Assembly: GCF_902686445.1 (NCBI RefSeq)
Contig: NW_025920105.1
Location: 2,208,979-2,272,978 of the forward strand
Length of the DNA stretch: 64,000 nucleotides
Direction: 5' to 3'
Origin: Sciurus carolinensis
Taxonomy: Eukaryota; Chordata; Mammalia; Rodentia; Sciuridae
Part shown: positions 22,447-34,093 of the stretch, in pieces
How positions within the stretch are numbered: position 1 is the first letter of the stretch
How the letters are laid out: every line of letters begins with the position of its first letter
The notes under the pieces: generated by a model
Databases searched by the model: none
Told to the model about the DNA's origin: nothing
The model's input: the letters and a program-made list of their open reading frames with translations, nothing else
Position numbers and translations under genes: made by a program

Positions 22447-22666
22447 GCCCTAGGGGCAGTTGTACATGCCTATAATCCAAATGACTCAGGGACTGAAGCA
22501 GGAGATTTGCAAATTTGAAGACAGACTGGGCAATTTAGTGAGACACTGACTCAACATTAAATTTTAAAAGGCTATGGAGCTACTACAGTTGTATAAGTTG
22601 TAAAATGATCCTGGGTTTAAGTCCTAGTATCTCCCCCCACCAACACACACACACACACACACACAC
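22447..22666 (+). mobile_element. Composite B1+ID SINE with (AC)n tail
   Basis: A diverged B1 half (GTACATGCCTATAATCCAAA, GACTGGGCAATTTAGTGAGA) leads to an ID-like half ending GGGTTTAAGTCCTAGTA. An AC repeat at 22643-22666 forms the tail. Confidence 0.65.
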
Positions 22667-23295
22667 CACACACTCAAATAGCCTAGGAAGTCATTCCCTT
22701 CAGGGTCAATGAAGCCCACACTCTCAAAGAAATAGTATCAACAATAAATGGCATGGTTAACAGAAGCACTTTCCTTTCACAGAAAGTAAGAAGTTGTCTC
22801 CAGGTGCTCCTAGTAAACCTGCTCTCTGCTCCCTCAGGCCAGGGCCTGTGTTTATGGTCTTCTAGATTGAATGCTTCGTGGACACTAAGCAGACTTCTGG
22901 GTGACTGCAGAGCAGCAACATTCTATTTTAATGGAGTATTTTTTAGTGTGACATAAAACTTGGCCAGCAAAGCAAAGAATGTATATATCTGTCAACAGCC
23001 TCTCTTATGTCTTTTATCCTCAATCTGTCACCAGAAGATTCCTGCCTTGGGGTGGACTTAGGATGTTTGGGACAAGGACAGACTTCTCAGGTAGAAAGAA
23101 TAGGGTAGGAGACATCACTTTGTGTGATGTTGTGTCTCCCTGGAGCTTAAATACTTTCTGATGGCAACTTGGAAGGGGAAGTGAAGTGCTTAGAACACTC
23201 TGGATGCACAGAATCAGAAGTCAATAGGTTTCTCTTGCATTTAGCATGAGATTTTCCCAAGCCACCAGCTCAAGTATGGAGCAGTGGATTCTGAT

Positions 23296-23339
<44 letters not shown>

Positions 23340-23751
23340 AGTGTACATGCAGGTCAAGTGTTTAATGACTAATTGTGCATGCCTGGGATAGAGAAGAAGA
23401 AAAGACTACCTTCTCAGTTGGTAGTAAATACTTAGAAGAAATCTTGTCTGATATTCAAGGAGGGACTTCTATTCAAAATCAACAACTGGAATTTGACTAG
23501 AAATCTATTGGTAGGATAGTAAAACTCTTTGACAGAGAGACTGTAGCAAAAGAATTAGTTGCAAATTAGTAATTCTCCTGCCTCCAGCCTTGAAGTTCCT
23601 GAGAATATGCTGTATGTGTCCTTCTCCTCCTTCTACTTTTTCCTCCCTTTCTCACCTACTATGATATAATCACTGTGCTTGAAGCACCGGGGATAAAAAA
23701 TGAACTAGAAAATGCACAGTGTCTTTGTGTGTAGTATTTGTGATCTAGATC
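22667..23751. other. No gene recognised; contains a (TG)n repeat
   Basis: A TG dinucleotide array at 23297-23337 is the only clear structure. Confidence 0.5.
23297..23337 (+). repeat. (TG)n microsatellite
   Basis: About 20 uninterrupted TG units. Confidence 0.95.
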
Positions 23752-23945
23752 AGGGTTCTTGAACCTCAGTAGGATTAACATGAGACAGATGCTTCCCTGT
23801 GATGAGGGGGTTCCCCATGTAGGATGGTATGTTTAGTAATCTCAGTGGTTCCTCCCTTTGAGATACTCTAGCACTGCATACTGCAAATTTTAACAGCTAA
23901 AAGTTTCTCTAACCAGAACCAGTGTCCCCTGGCTGTGACCATTGT
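23752..23945. mobile_element. MER5-like hAT MITE
   Basis: CAGGGTTCTTGAACCTCAGT, CCATGTAGGATGGTATGTTT and AACCAGAACCAGTGTCCCCTG appear in the order of a MER5-type non-autonomous hAT element. It is non-coding and old. Confidence 0.55.
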
Positions 23946-24654
23946 CCTGGCTGAGAACTGCAGAGCAGTGGGGCAAAAAACTAAGTCCACAAATGCTGTA
24001 GTAGAGTTTGCACAGATGTGTTTGTGCCTACATGGTGTCTTCTCAGGGGTCAGATACTGTTCACAGAGTTCAGGGTAGTGGGATTTGCAGTTGGTGTTAG
24101 TACATTGCAATTGTGAGACAGGAATTGATGCAAAACTATCAAAAAGAAAACCCCAGTCAAGAGTTGCTCCATCTTAAAGTCATGGGATTAGCATGGAGAA
24201 ATTTTGGTGAAAACAAAAATCAGTAAAAGTCAGTGGAGGTATCTGTGAACAAATTAAAGATTAAAATGCCCTTTGCTATTATTCCCTTTCAGTCATTTCT
24301 TCTGAAATAACTGAAGGGTGGCAGAAAGAGTGTGTTTGTTGATAGTCCTCTATCCTGAAGTTTTTCTACTTTTCAAATAAAATCCAAATTCCCTTTGTGT
24401 CTCTGCAGTTTCTTAAAGAGTAGGGAAAGAAAGACTGCAAATGGTTTCCTTTTTGCCTGAAACAGGGGTCAGATTCTGGATTTGCCAAATGTTTGACCCT
24501 ATCTGACACTTGTTAAAGGCATATGTGTCTCTTTCCTGTGACATCCAACAGACAGGTGTCATCTAACTCTGTAATCAAGTACAGATGTTAATATCAACAC
24601 CCCTGCCTGTTCCTTCCCTTCCAGCTTAGTATCTTTCTGTTACACTCTATAGTG
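23946..24654. other. No gene recognised
   Basis: No named repeat and no convincing frame. Confidence 0.4.
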
Positions 24655-25035
24655 TTGATGGATTAATTAATGACTATTATGACTCAATATGAGGTATCCA
24701 TCAAAAGCTCATGTGTGAGACAATGCAAGAAAGATTACAGGTGAAATGATTGGGACAGAAGAGTTTAGTCTAATGGATTAATCTATTTGAATGGAATCAC
24801 GTGGTGGTAACTCTAGGCAGTTAGGGTGTGCAGAGGAGGAGGGTCACTGGGAGCTTGCCTTTGGATTTATATTTTGTCCCTTGTGAGCAGAGTTTATTCT
24901 TTGCTTTCTAGTCACCATCCCTAAGTTACTTTTCTCCTCTACAACCTTGCAGCACAATATTCTGCTTTATTTCTGACTGACAGCAGTGGAATCAGTCATA
25001 TAAAGGCTAAGACATTTGAAATCATGTAACTCATA
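24655..25035 (+). mobile_element. MaLR-like LTR, diverged
   Basis: CTCATGTGTGAGACAATGCA, GGTGAAATGATTGGG and GTCTAATGGATTAATCTATT parallel the better copy at 26305 (TTACATGTGAGACAATGAA, CAATGAGTTAATT) and later share the TTTTGTCC...GAGCAGAGTTTATTC-like block. The ends are blurred. Confidence 0.5.
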
Positions 25036-25446
25036 TAAATTTATCCTTCTCTATTTTTTTCTTGCCAACTCTTTTGGTCACAGTGATGAAAAGGCTAATT
25101 AAAGCCCCTGCAAGAAAGGAATCTTCCATCCATTTTATGTAGGCCTCAGAGGACAAAATTATGTACTCTTTCTGAAAAAAAAGGTGCTCATTAAACTCCC
25201 TAAAGATCTTGACTTGGAAAATTAGGTTCTCTCTGAGTACCTGTAAGGAAGGTAGAGCCAGATAGTGTAGCTGTTGTTAATACCTCAGTCATACTTGCAG
25301 TGTAAAATGCCCAGAGGAACTCTGTTCTTTGTTTTAAACTAAATTCTAAATTGGGGAAAGAAGCATTTTCACTCCTGTTGAAGAATCCACATTTTTTTTT
25401 TATGATTCCATGCTCTTCTTGTCTAACACAGGCAGTAGGGCTCAAT
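25036..25446. other. No gene recognised
   Basis: An 81-codon minus-strand frame at 25200-25445 has no recognisable motif. Confidence 0.4.
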
Positions 25447-25797
25447 TATAGCTATATATCAGTGTCCACAGGGAACTGGTCCCAGAATCCTTTGTGGATA
25501 ACAAAGGTTAAGTTCCTTATATAAAATAGCAGAGTATTTACATATTCCTTAAACAAATCATTTTGTATGCTTTCAATAGTCTTTAAATTATTTTAATATC
25601 TAATATAATGTGAATGCTAAGTAAATTGTTATACTGTATTGTTTAGGGAATAGTGAAAGGGAAAATAGGCCTACATATGTTCAGTACAGACAATTTTGTT
25701 CCCTGAATAGTTTCAGTCTGTGGCTGAATGAAGCTGTGGATGGAGGTCTCATGGGTATGGATAATGAACTATAAGGGGAATACAGTTGACCATTACA
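25447..25797. mobile_element. Tigger/pogo-type MITE
   Basis: The left end (ACTGGTCCCAGAATCCTTTG, GTGGATAACAAAGGTTAAG) and right end (GGTCTCATGGGTATGGATAA, GGGAATACAGTTGACCATT) resemble inverted ends of Tigger-derived MITEs. The interior TGTATTGTTTAGGGAATAG and ACATATGTTCAGTACAGAC is typical. It is non-coding. Confidence 0.65.
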
Positions 25798-26139
25798 AAG
25801 TACAAAAAGCAATTCTGAGACCCTCATGCTTTGCTAAGTGCAAGGCAAAGTTCTCTTCTGCAATGACCTCTCCTCTACTTGGAGTTGTTAGAACATGGGA
25901 GTTGACTCCTTTGTCTTCCATTCTCATGGTCACTGTTGTTCAAGGATGCTTTGCATGGAGCTTTCTGGATGTCTGTTTGTCTTGTGGCACGTTCTGCCCT
26001 TTAGTATTATTTGCCAGATGTTTTCCTTTCCCTTGATTTTGCTTTTGCTCTGGTCCCATCCACTTTTTCTATGCTCCTATTTTTGTAAAAGAATATGTTT
26101 ACTCAGAACCTTTATATGGTGCATATTTGTAAATTGCTT

Positions 26140-26304
26140 TTAATTTTAGAGGAACTCAATGCGAGATTGCCCTGAGCCTCAGAGAAGATTTTGGAGTTAA
26201 ACTTTGAGCAATCTTGGAACTGTTGAGACTATGGGACTCTTGGAAATGCACCAAATGTATTTTGCATTGTCAGATGAGTGTGCTTTTGGGAACCAGGGGT
26301 TGAA
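26140..26304 (+). mobile_element. MaLR internal tail
   Basis: GATTTTGGAGTTAAACTTTG, GTTGAGACTATGGGACTC and TGTATTTTGCATTGTCAGAT lead into CCAGGGGTTGAA just before the LTR, the usual internal sequence upstream of a MaLR 3' LTR. Confidence 0.6.
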
Positions 26305-26723
26305 TGTTATGGTTTAGATATGATGTCCCCAAAAAACTTACATGTGAGACAATGAAAGAAGGGTTCAAGGAGAAATCACTGTGTTGAGTCTTAACCCAAT
26401 GAGTTAATTTCCTGATAGGAATTGAATGGTAACTGAAGTGGTAAGGTGTGGCTGGAGGAAGTAGCAATCAGGGCATGCCTTTTGGATATATATTTTGTAT
26501 CGGAGAGTGAACTCTTTCTCTCTGCTTCCTGATGATGCAAGTTGCTTCCCTCTGCCATGCCCTTCCACCATGATGTTCTGCCTCACCCAGAGTCTGGAGG
26601 ACTGGAGCCGACCTTCTATGGACTAAGACCCTGAAACCTTGAACACTCAAATAAATCCTTCCTCCTCTATAATTGTGCTGGTCAGATTGTTTAGTTACAG
26701 CACCAAGAAAACTGACTAAAACA
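26305..26723 (+). mobile_element. MaLR LTR (sense)
   Basis: It starts TGTTATGGTTTAGATATGAT and ends GACTAAAACA. CAAATAAATCCTTCC near 26648 gives the poly(A) signal. With the internal tail just upstream, this is the 3' LTR of a mostly lost MaLR element. Confidence 0.75.
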
Positions 26724-27523
26724 CCATTCTTAAATCTTGATTATTTAAATGTAACAAATCAGGATGCTAAACAATCACAGTCATTTAAAAGGAGTCTAGG
26801 GCTGACATTTTTTAAAAGAGAAAGAAGGGCAACTCTGTTTCATTAGGTACTGTCAGAGCAAAATCTGCCTGATACGGATGTTGTATACACACATAAGGAG
26901 CCACATGTTGGTACAAGACACAGTGCTTCATCTAGCTTATCTAGTAAATTATATGTGCATTTGTGTGATAGGGATGAGAGGCTGTGAACTGCACTCTTCT
27001 GTGTGCAAACCTGCTGTCTGCTTGGGGGCTCAGGTTTCTGGCAGGATCTCCAGCTGTCTATGCAGTGTGATAACCACATCCACCTGCTTGTGTTTGAATT
27101 TAACAAGATGGGCTGTGCATGTGCATTTTGCTGCCCAACATCTTTATTCCTCAGCTACCTTGTTTCAAACATGTGAAATCTGCATTTAATATTGAAACTA
27201 AGTTCACACCATTCAGGGCATTTCTAAACCCAGCATCAGATGCCTGAAGTGTGGCAAAAACATTTTTTGAACACTTTTTTGGATCACAAAAATCCCGAAA
27301 AAGTCTTTCTTCACTAAGGAGCATGAAACATTGAAGGCTGATGTCCATCACAGGTAATGGAAAAACTTTGATGTGACCCAACAATTCAGCCATGAGAGAG
27401 TTTTATTAGTGTTTGTTTAGTAGAAAGTGGTCTGGAATTCCAAAGACAGAAATAATGTTTTGAGAAAATATGATTCAAATTCAATTGATAAAACTGGATT
27501 TTATGTATTATTCATAATTTTTT
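26724..27523. other. No gene recognised
   Basis: Overlapping small frames on both strands (26843-27106 and 26878-27189) show no motif. Confidence 0.45.
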
Positions 27524-27690
27524 AGCATACAAATTTATTTATTTCGTATGTTACTGGTGCACTATAATTACACATAGCTGTGGGATTAAATGTTACATAG
27601 TCATACATGCACATGATATAGCTATATAATTTTGTCAACATTGCACAATATTTTCACTTTTCCTTCAGTCCTCCCTTCCCCTGATAGAAT
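27524..27690. mobile_element. Interspersed repeat fragment (LINE 3'-like, uncertain)
   Basis: TTACTGGTGCACTATAATTA, CATACATGCACATGATATAG and TTTTGTCAACATTGCACAAT resemble a common rodent repeat end. Orientation and class are unresolved. Confidence 0.35.
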
Positions 27691-27763
27691 TTGAAATATT
27701 AAACAAATTATAAATTTATAACATTCAGATTTTGAGCCTTATAAAGCAAAAGAATACAAGGAA

Positions 27764-28012
27764 CAGCCAGGTATGGTGGCACACAGTTGGAATCCCAGCA
27801 TTTTGGGAGGCTGAGTCAGGAGGATCATGAGTTCAAAGCCAGCCTCGGAAACTTGCTGAGGACTGAGCAAAACTCAGCAAGTACCTGAGCAACTCAATGA
27901 GACCCTGTCTCAAAAAAATAAATAAATGAAAAGGACTGGGGATGGGGCTCAGTGATCTAACATTCCTAGGTTCAATCCCAGTACCAATAAAAAAATACAT
28001 ACATACATACAT
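27764..28012 (+). mobile_element. Composite B1+ID SINE
   Basis: The B1 half (GGCACACAGTTGGAATCCCA, CATTTTGGGAGGCTGAGTCA) is followed by A-rich linker AAAAAAATAAATAAATG and an ID half (GACTGGGGATGGGGCTCAGT, TTCAATCCCAGTACC), then a (CATA)n tail. It is one of the best preserved in the window. Confidence 0.9.
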
Positions 28013-30528
28013 GCACTTAATAATCAAAATTCTAATAAGTAAAATAAAAACAAATGTAATTTGAAAAAAATCATTGTGGAAGAGTGTGGGAGAAAAGTTT
28101 CCCAAAGTGTACAGACACACTCATCACAAGGGAAAGCAGAGCTTCACCTGGGATATTTTTACCTGAGAACCAACGATCTCATTCTTTCTCTTCCTTTTTT
28201 TCTCTGGGTTTCTTTCTTAGGAACCATTATCTCTATAAGTCACCCCTGAATACTCATAATATGCTTTCAAAAGTGCCAGCACAGTCATTTCACCTGCTAC
28301 ATCTGTATCCAAAGGCAGAAGGGCCTTGCAGAAAAGACCAAAACTTCATCCTCTGTTGCACAGGAGATTCAGGCACAATAAGCTCCCACATGGAGTCCAA
28401 GTTAACTTCTATTTTTCATTTTCAGATTCCCTACCCTGATACAAATAGCAATAATTTCAGTCACAGCAAAAAGAATGCACACTGCAGCCCCTTCCAAACC
28501 CATGCCAAGCAGGCCCTTGTTACCTCCATTTGGAAAAAAAGTTTAAACACCAGTCTCCTAAATATATACAGATGCTCTTTGTACCTAAGTCTGGCCTCAG
28601 GTTAGAATGATATATGGCACTATATTAATAACTGATGCTGCCATTCATATCAAGAGAATCTGTGAGTAAAGTCACAAGTGATAAAAATTTCTAAAACTGC
28701 TCATGAGAGACAAATGGGAAGACTGAACTGAATATCATATAGTAAGCATCACTCTCAAGTGCCCTTGTGCATGTAAATTATTCGGTATTCTAGATGCTAA
28801 CACAAGATGTGATTTAACTTCCTTTGAGGGATGTTCATGCATTGGCATCTTTAACAAATTTTCTGTCACAGTTGATATCACTACACTTATTCTCATCACC
28901 AATATCACTGAGAGAAAGAAAGCACAATGCAGCATTCCCTCCCTGCTTGTATCTGGACTCAACACCAACACTGTTAGTCCCAGTGAGTTCTAGAAATCAA
29001 CCTCCTCAAATATCACATTCTTTGTTGTCTCTTAATATTAATATTAACAAAGGCAATGGATGGAAATCCTTATTTATTTCTTTACAAAACATGTATAAAT
29101 TTATCATAGAACATGTATTGAGAGTGCATTGTGGTGTATTATGTGGGGAAGTTCATCTGCTGTGAATTAATGGGCATGATACTTGGGGCTGATCACAGTA
29201 TTTTATAATTCCCTTGAGGATTAGATGTATGGGCACAGTTTTCCATTTCTGTTGGTTTTCCTTTTGGTGATTTAAGAAAATTGCATTGATTAAGAACTGA
29301 ACATTATAAATTTGAGGGATTAAAAAAAGAAAATGCCAAAGTAGTTCAAAGGAATGTTTATTGTTGAACCTATGCTTCTTTTTTACAATGATTGGAGCTA
29401 CTACTAGATCTTCAGGAATGAGAAACAAAGTGCTGTGGAGTTTTTTTCTAGGGCAGGTTTTTGATGAAATCAAAGCACTAATGTAAGTAGCCATTTGCTC
29501 CTAGTTGTCTGCTTTTGAGTTTAGGAAAGAACTCTGAGAAAGTAGTAGAATCTGGAAAAAAAAACCTCTGAATTCCCATTATCTGCTCTGTGAGAAGAGA
29601 TTCCAGGGTGGGGCCAGACTTGTAGGTCTCAGGACAGGGAAGACCTAGACAGGATTTGGAAAAGGAGCAGGGCCTAGCATTCTGATCTTATCACTAGATA
29701 CTTTTCTATTCTTTTCTAAGAATGCCTAACTTAACTTTGAGAGCTTTTCGGTATTGTGTAATCCAATTTCCTGTCTATTTAATAACATAAAAGAACAAGA
29801 ATCTTAACAAATCTTTAGAGTTTTGGGGGATGTTTCCACTAAAACTAAATAATTTTATCTTAACAAGGTAAAAACATGAGAAGTAATGATAATAATATTA
29901 GTAACTTAGGTTGTGTATTTAAAATAATGCATCAATAAAACACATAAATATTTTTTAAAAAATAATTAAGGGCACAGACCAAGCAGAAATGCTCAGACTA
30001 AGTGCTCTGTGTTATTCTCTATATTCTCTATTCTTTATCCTCATGGAAAGTCAGACATTTACTATTCATGATCAAAGTGAAGTTTAGTATTTAAATTAAA
30101 ATGTGCTCTTCCTTATTGACTGTGTTCAAACATTTTTAATGTAAAATATATTTATGAATAATTATCCACATAATTATCACAGTGCCACTTATTATATAAT
30201 ATGAAATGTCTCAAATAAAAAGTTCAAATATTTTGAGAGAAATCTCATAGCTAGAATGAGGAGGAATTATTATTGTGACAGTTTTCTTAATGTCAACTAA
30301 TTGACTATTTAATGACCAGTGCTAACTTTTCTATCCCCTATCTATGGGTGCCTATACCTGGTCTATGCAAACTGTAGAAAAAGAGATACTGCCTTTATCT
30401 CTTCTGCCTGATTTAAGAGTCACTTCCTTTTGCTTCTTGGTTGAAGTAAATATTTGGTCAATAAATAACTGGAAAAATTTGGCAAATTGTTAATCTAGAT
30501 AAAAACAAAAAAAATCCTGTTTTCTGCA

Positions 30529-30532
<4 letters not shown>
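28013..30532. other. No gene recognised
   Basis: The longest frame (28084-28605, 173 codons) has S/H-rich composition and no domain, TM or codon pattern that I recognise. No SINE or LTR is evident. Confidence 0.45.

Positions 30533-30570
<38 letters not shown>
30533..30570 (+). repeat. (TG)n microsatellite
   Basis: About 19 TG units preceded by TATA. Confidence 0.95.
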
Positions 30571-30572
<2 letters not shown>

Positions 30573-30703
30573 TATATATTATGTTGTGTCTACATGGCAA
30601 CAAATTGGATCATAAATAAATGAGCACTCATGATTTTAAAAGACATATCCAAATGCTTCCTAATTCATGTGACTTAAATAAACCTTTAACAAAAAGTCAA
30701 TTT

Positions 30704-30830
30704 TAGGGGCTGGGATTGTAGTTCAGTGGTAGAGTGTTTGCCTAGCATGTGTGAGGCACTGGGTTCAATTCCTAGCACCACATATAAATAAATGAAATAA
30801 AGGTCTATTAACATTAAAACAAATTTAAAA
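30704..30830 (+). mobile_element. ID SINE, sense
   Basis: GGGGCTGGGATTGTAGTTCA is the pol III A-box region. GGTTCAATTCCTAGCACC is the B-box region. The tail ends in A-rich TAAATAAATGAAATAAAGG and AAAAAAAA. Confidence 0.9.
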
Positions 30831-31071
30831 AAAAACTCCCAGAAAAAAATCAATTTAAATTGATTTAGAAATGATAATAAGAGTAGAGTTTTCTTTAAAA
30901 TAATCACACATTTTTCTAGGTGATTAGCCAATCAAGAGTCATTTTACATAATATTTAAAATACAATGTCCATAGCTTTTAGGATTTTTCTTTGACAGAGA
31001 AAGATGGTTTAAAATGTTAACTGTGCTTATATGATATCATGGATTTTATGTGTAACCTAAAATTTGCTGTT

Positions 31072-31093
31072 ACAAAGACTTTGATATAAATGG
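31072..31093 (+). repeat. Left target-site duplication of L1
   Basis: ACAAAGACTTTGATATAAAT(GG) pairs with 32687-32706, which lacks two T bases. Confidence 0.85.
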
Positions 31094-32453
31094 AAATGGC
31101 TATACTACCTAAAGTGCTATACAGATTCAATGCAATTCCAATTAAAATCCCAATGATGTACCTTGCAGAAATAGAGCAAGCAATTATGAAATTCATCTGG
31201 AAGAATAAAAAACCTAGAATAGCTAAAGCAATCCTCAGTAGCAAGAGCGAAGCAGGGGGTATTGCAATACCAGATCTTCAACTCTACTACAAAGCAATAG
31301 TAACAAAAATGGCATGGTATTGGTACCAAAATAGACAGGTAGATCAATGGTACAGAATAGAGGACATGGACACAAACCCAAATAAATACAATTTTCTCAT
31401 ACTAGACAAAGTGGCCAAAAATATGCAATGGAGAAAAGATAGCCTCTTCAACAAATGGTGCTGGGAAAACTGGAAAACCATATGCAATAGAATGAAATTA
31501 AACCCCTATCTCTCACCCTACACAAAACTCAACTCAAAATGGATCAAGGACCTTGGAATCAGACCAGAGACCCTGCATCTTATAGAAGAAAAAGTAGGTC
31601 CAAATCTTCAACTTGTTGGCTTAGGATCAGACTTCCTTAACAGGACTCCCATAGCACAAGAAATAAAAGCAAGAATCAACAACTGGGATAGATTCAAACT
31701 AAAAAGCTTTCTCTCAGCAAAGGAAACTATCAGAAATGTGAAGAGAGAGCCTACAGAGTGGGAGAATATTTTTGCGAACCATACCTCAGATAGAGCGCTA
31801 ATTTCCAGAATCTATAAAGAACTCAAAAAACTCTACACGAAGAATACAAATAATCCAATCAACAGATGGGCTAAGGAAATGAAGAGACAATTCACAGAAG
31901 AAGATGTACAAGTAATCAACAGATATATGAAAAAATGTTCAACATCCCTAGTAATAAGGAAATGCAAATCAAAACTACCCTAAGATTTCATCTCACCCCA
32001 ATTAGAATGGCGATTATCAAGAACACAAGCAACAATAGGTGTTGGCGAGGATGTGGTGAAAAAGGAACACTCATACATTGCTGGTGGGGTTGCAAATTAG
32101 TGCAGCCACTCTGGAAAGCAGTGTGGAGATTCCTCAGAAAGCTTGGAATGGAAACACCATTTGACCCAGCTATCCCACTCCTTGGTCTATACCCAAAGGA
32201 CTTAAAATCAGCATACTACAGAGATACAGCCACATCAATGTTCATTGCTGCTCAATTCACCATAGCCAGATTGTGGAACCAACCGAGATGCCCTTCAGTT
32301 GATGAATGGATAAAGAAACTGTGGCATATTTATACAATGGAATATTACTCCGCAATGAAGAATGATAAAATTATGGCATTTGTAGGCAAATGGTCGAAAT
32401 TGGAGAATATCATGCTAAGTGAGATAAGCCAATCTCAAAAAACTAAAGGATGA
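31090..32453 (+). pseudogene. L1 ORF2 C-terminal half, one frameshift
   Basis: The frame 31090-31983 (297 codons) covers [20 protein letters not shown] to the [11 protein letters not shown] region. A one-base loss near 31962 shifts it. The frame 31935-32453 then continues with [20 protein letters not shown] to SQSQKTKG. Endonuclease and RT active site are absent through 5' truncation. Confidence 0.9.
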
Positions 32454-32686
32454 ATGATCTCGCTGATAAGCGGATGAGGACATATAATGGGGGTGGGAGG
32501 GGTTAGCATTAGGTTTAGGGTTAGGTTTAGAGTTAGGCTAAGGAGAGCGGTAAGAATGAAGGAAAGAAGGACTGTATAAAGGGAAAAGGGTGGGAGGGGT
32601 GGGGGGGAAGGGAAAAAAAAGAAACATCATTACCCTATGTAAACGTAAAAAAATAAATAAAAAAAACAAAAAAAAACAAAAAATAA
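31094..32686 (+). mobile_element. Recent 5'-truncated L1
   Basis: It begins inside ORF2 at the [20 protein letters not shown] region and runs to a 3' UTR with a long A-rich tail (AAAAAATAAATAAAAAAAAC). It has only one frame-breaking change, so it is the youngest-looking L1 here. The 3' UTR carries an inserted telomere-like tract. Confidence 0.9.
32493..32545 (+). repeat. Telomere-like tract in L1 3' UTR
   Basis: GGGTTAG, CATTAGG, TTTAGGG, TTAGG, TTTAGAG and TTAGGC units, a degenerate TTAGGG array, replace or extend the G-rich tract. The L1s ending at 10344 and 16645 have only GGGAGGGAGGCAAGAATGG at this point. Confidence 0.85.
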
Positions 32687-32706
32687 ACAAAGACTGATAT
32701 AAATGG
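32687..32706 (+). repeat. Right target-site duplication of L1
   Basis: ACAAAGACTGATATAAATGG matches 31072-31093 apart from a 2-base gap. Confidence 0.85.
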
Positions 32707-33060
32707 GATTTATAAGTGTATTAGAGAATATATCTGAAAAGTTTGCAAAGGTAAAGTGTTAAAATATCAGCAGCTAAATATAAATTCAAATACTCTTTGA
32801 CTTCTTAAACTCTATAATTTGGGCTTATTAATAAGTGGTTTTATAAATTGTTGACATATAGAAAAATTGTTCAAGATTGCTTGGTTTCTAGTTCTTCACT
32901 ATAAAAAGTTTACTGTGAGTTAAAATTCTAATTAATACATGTAATTCTTTTTAAAAATACAAAAAAAATTAAGTTGTGCATTGATGTGGAAAATCTGTAA
33001 AAGAAAAACTTTGTCATCTTATTAAAAGTAATAATTTTTCTAAGTCCATAATTGTTGTAA

Positions 33061-34093
33061 GGATGTTTCAGAATATAAATTTAAGGAGTCAACCCCAAAA
33101 AGGAAAAATAAAAAAGTTACAGGAATGCACACATATTTTTGTAAGAAAAATTAAAATAGAATGTTTCAGAAAAATATATTTTGTATGGTAAAGTCTAAGA
33201 TTCAAGCTTTTATAGAAGGTAAAAAAAAGATTGTGTGTGTGATTATGTCAGCTAAAATTGTTACTTAAAGATTTTCCTAAGGTCAACATTTTATGTACTG
33301 ATATAAACCAGAATCCAATCCTATTTGTGTTAAAACAATAAAGATTTCTTGAAACATTGACCTGCTCATATATTGAGATAATTTCTGGTGTCTACTAGGT
33401 TTTTGTTAGAGAAACTAAGTCTTAAAAGAATCAGGGTTTACACCTGTCTTGTTTTAAGTCTTTTAAATGATTGCTTTGTAACTCTTGTTAAATAAACACC
33501 TACATTACAGATTCCACATTTAATTTCACAGGTAAAAGCTAAGTTAACACATACAGGATATCTGTATAGTTGTGATGCTACTTATCTCTAGCTCCTTTAT
33601 ATGTTATATTTTTTCATGTTCTCCAAGTGTACAGTATTTCAAAATATAAAGCTTAGGTGAGCACTTTTCCAAGATGGTGCTCTCCACATTAAAGTTGTTT
33701 GAAACAACAGACTCTTTAAATTTGTATAAAAATAGCAAATTTAGTTAAAGATCTCTTTATGTCTTTTAATGTTGCATAACTGAAAAAATTTTGTTACATT
33801 TTACCCTGGGATGGGAGTTTAATGTATTTTTGGAAAGGTAGTAAGGAGAGCTGAATTTCTAGAAAGATTGACAATGTGAAGCTTGAAAATACTTTCCACG
33901 AAAAGGCAATTCAGAGCTCTCTTAGTCTATCTGTTTGATTCATATTTCAGATGCAATGCTATGTAATGTCATGTTATGATAACAGATATTCAGATAGACT
34001 CAAGAAACAAAACATGAAAACTTAGTAAAATCACATTTAAAAAAAAACTTTAATAATAGAACACTTCAACTAAGATTTGCCAAAAGGTCAGCT
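33061..34093 (+). repeat. AT-rich ERV-internal-like segment, copy 1
   Basis: Collinear matches to the minus strand of 50880-51645 include GGATGTTTCAGAATATAAAT, GATTTCTTGAAACATT, AGATAATTTCT, GAGAGCTGAATTTC, AGAGCTCTCTT, CATATTTCAGATGCAATG and CTAAGATTTGCCAAA. The spacing here is longer (1.03 kb against about 0.76 kb). It has no open frame. It is probably a non-coding internal part of one retroelement family. Confidence 0.6.

Noticed and set aside
22643..22666. Possible CRISPR-like or satellite array among short repeats
   Set aside because: This and the other simple arrays (23297, 30533, 45901, 62740) are mono- to tetranucleotide microsatellites without spacers, in eukaryotic DNA.
28084..28605. 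173-codon frame on the plus strand
   Set aside because: It shows no domain, hydrophobic segment or conserved motif and has no promoter or splice context. Length alone is weak in 64 kb searched in six frames.
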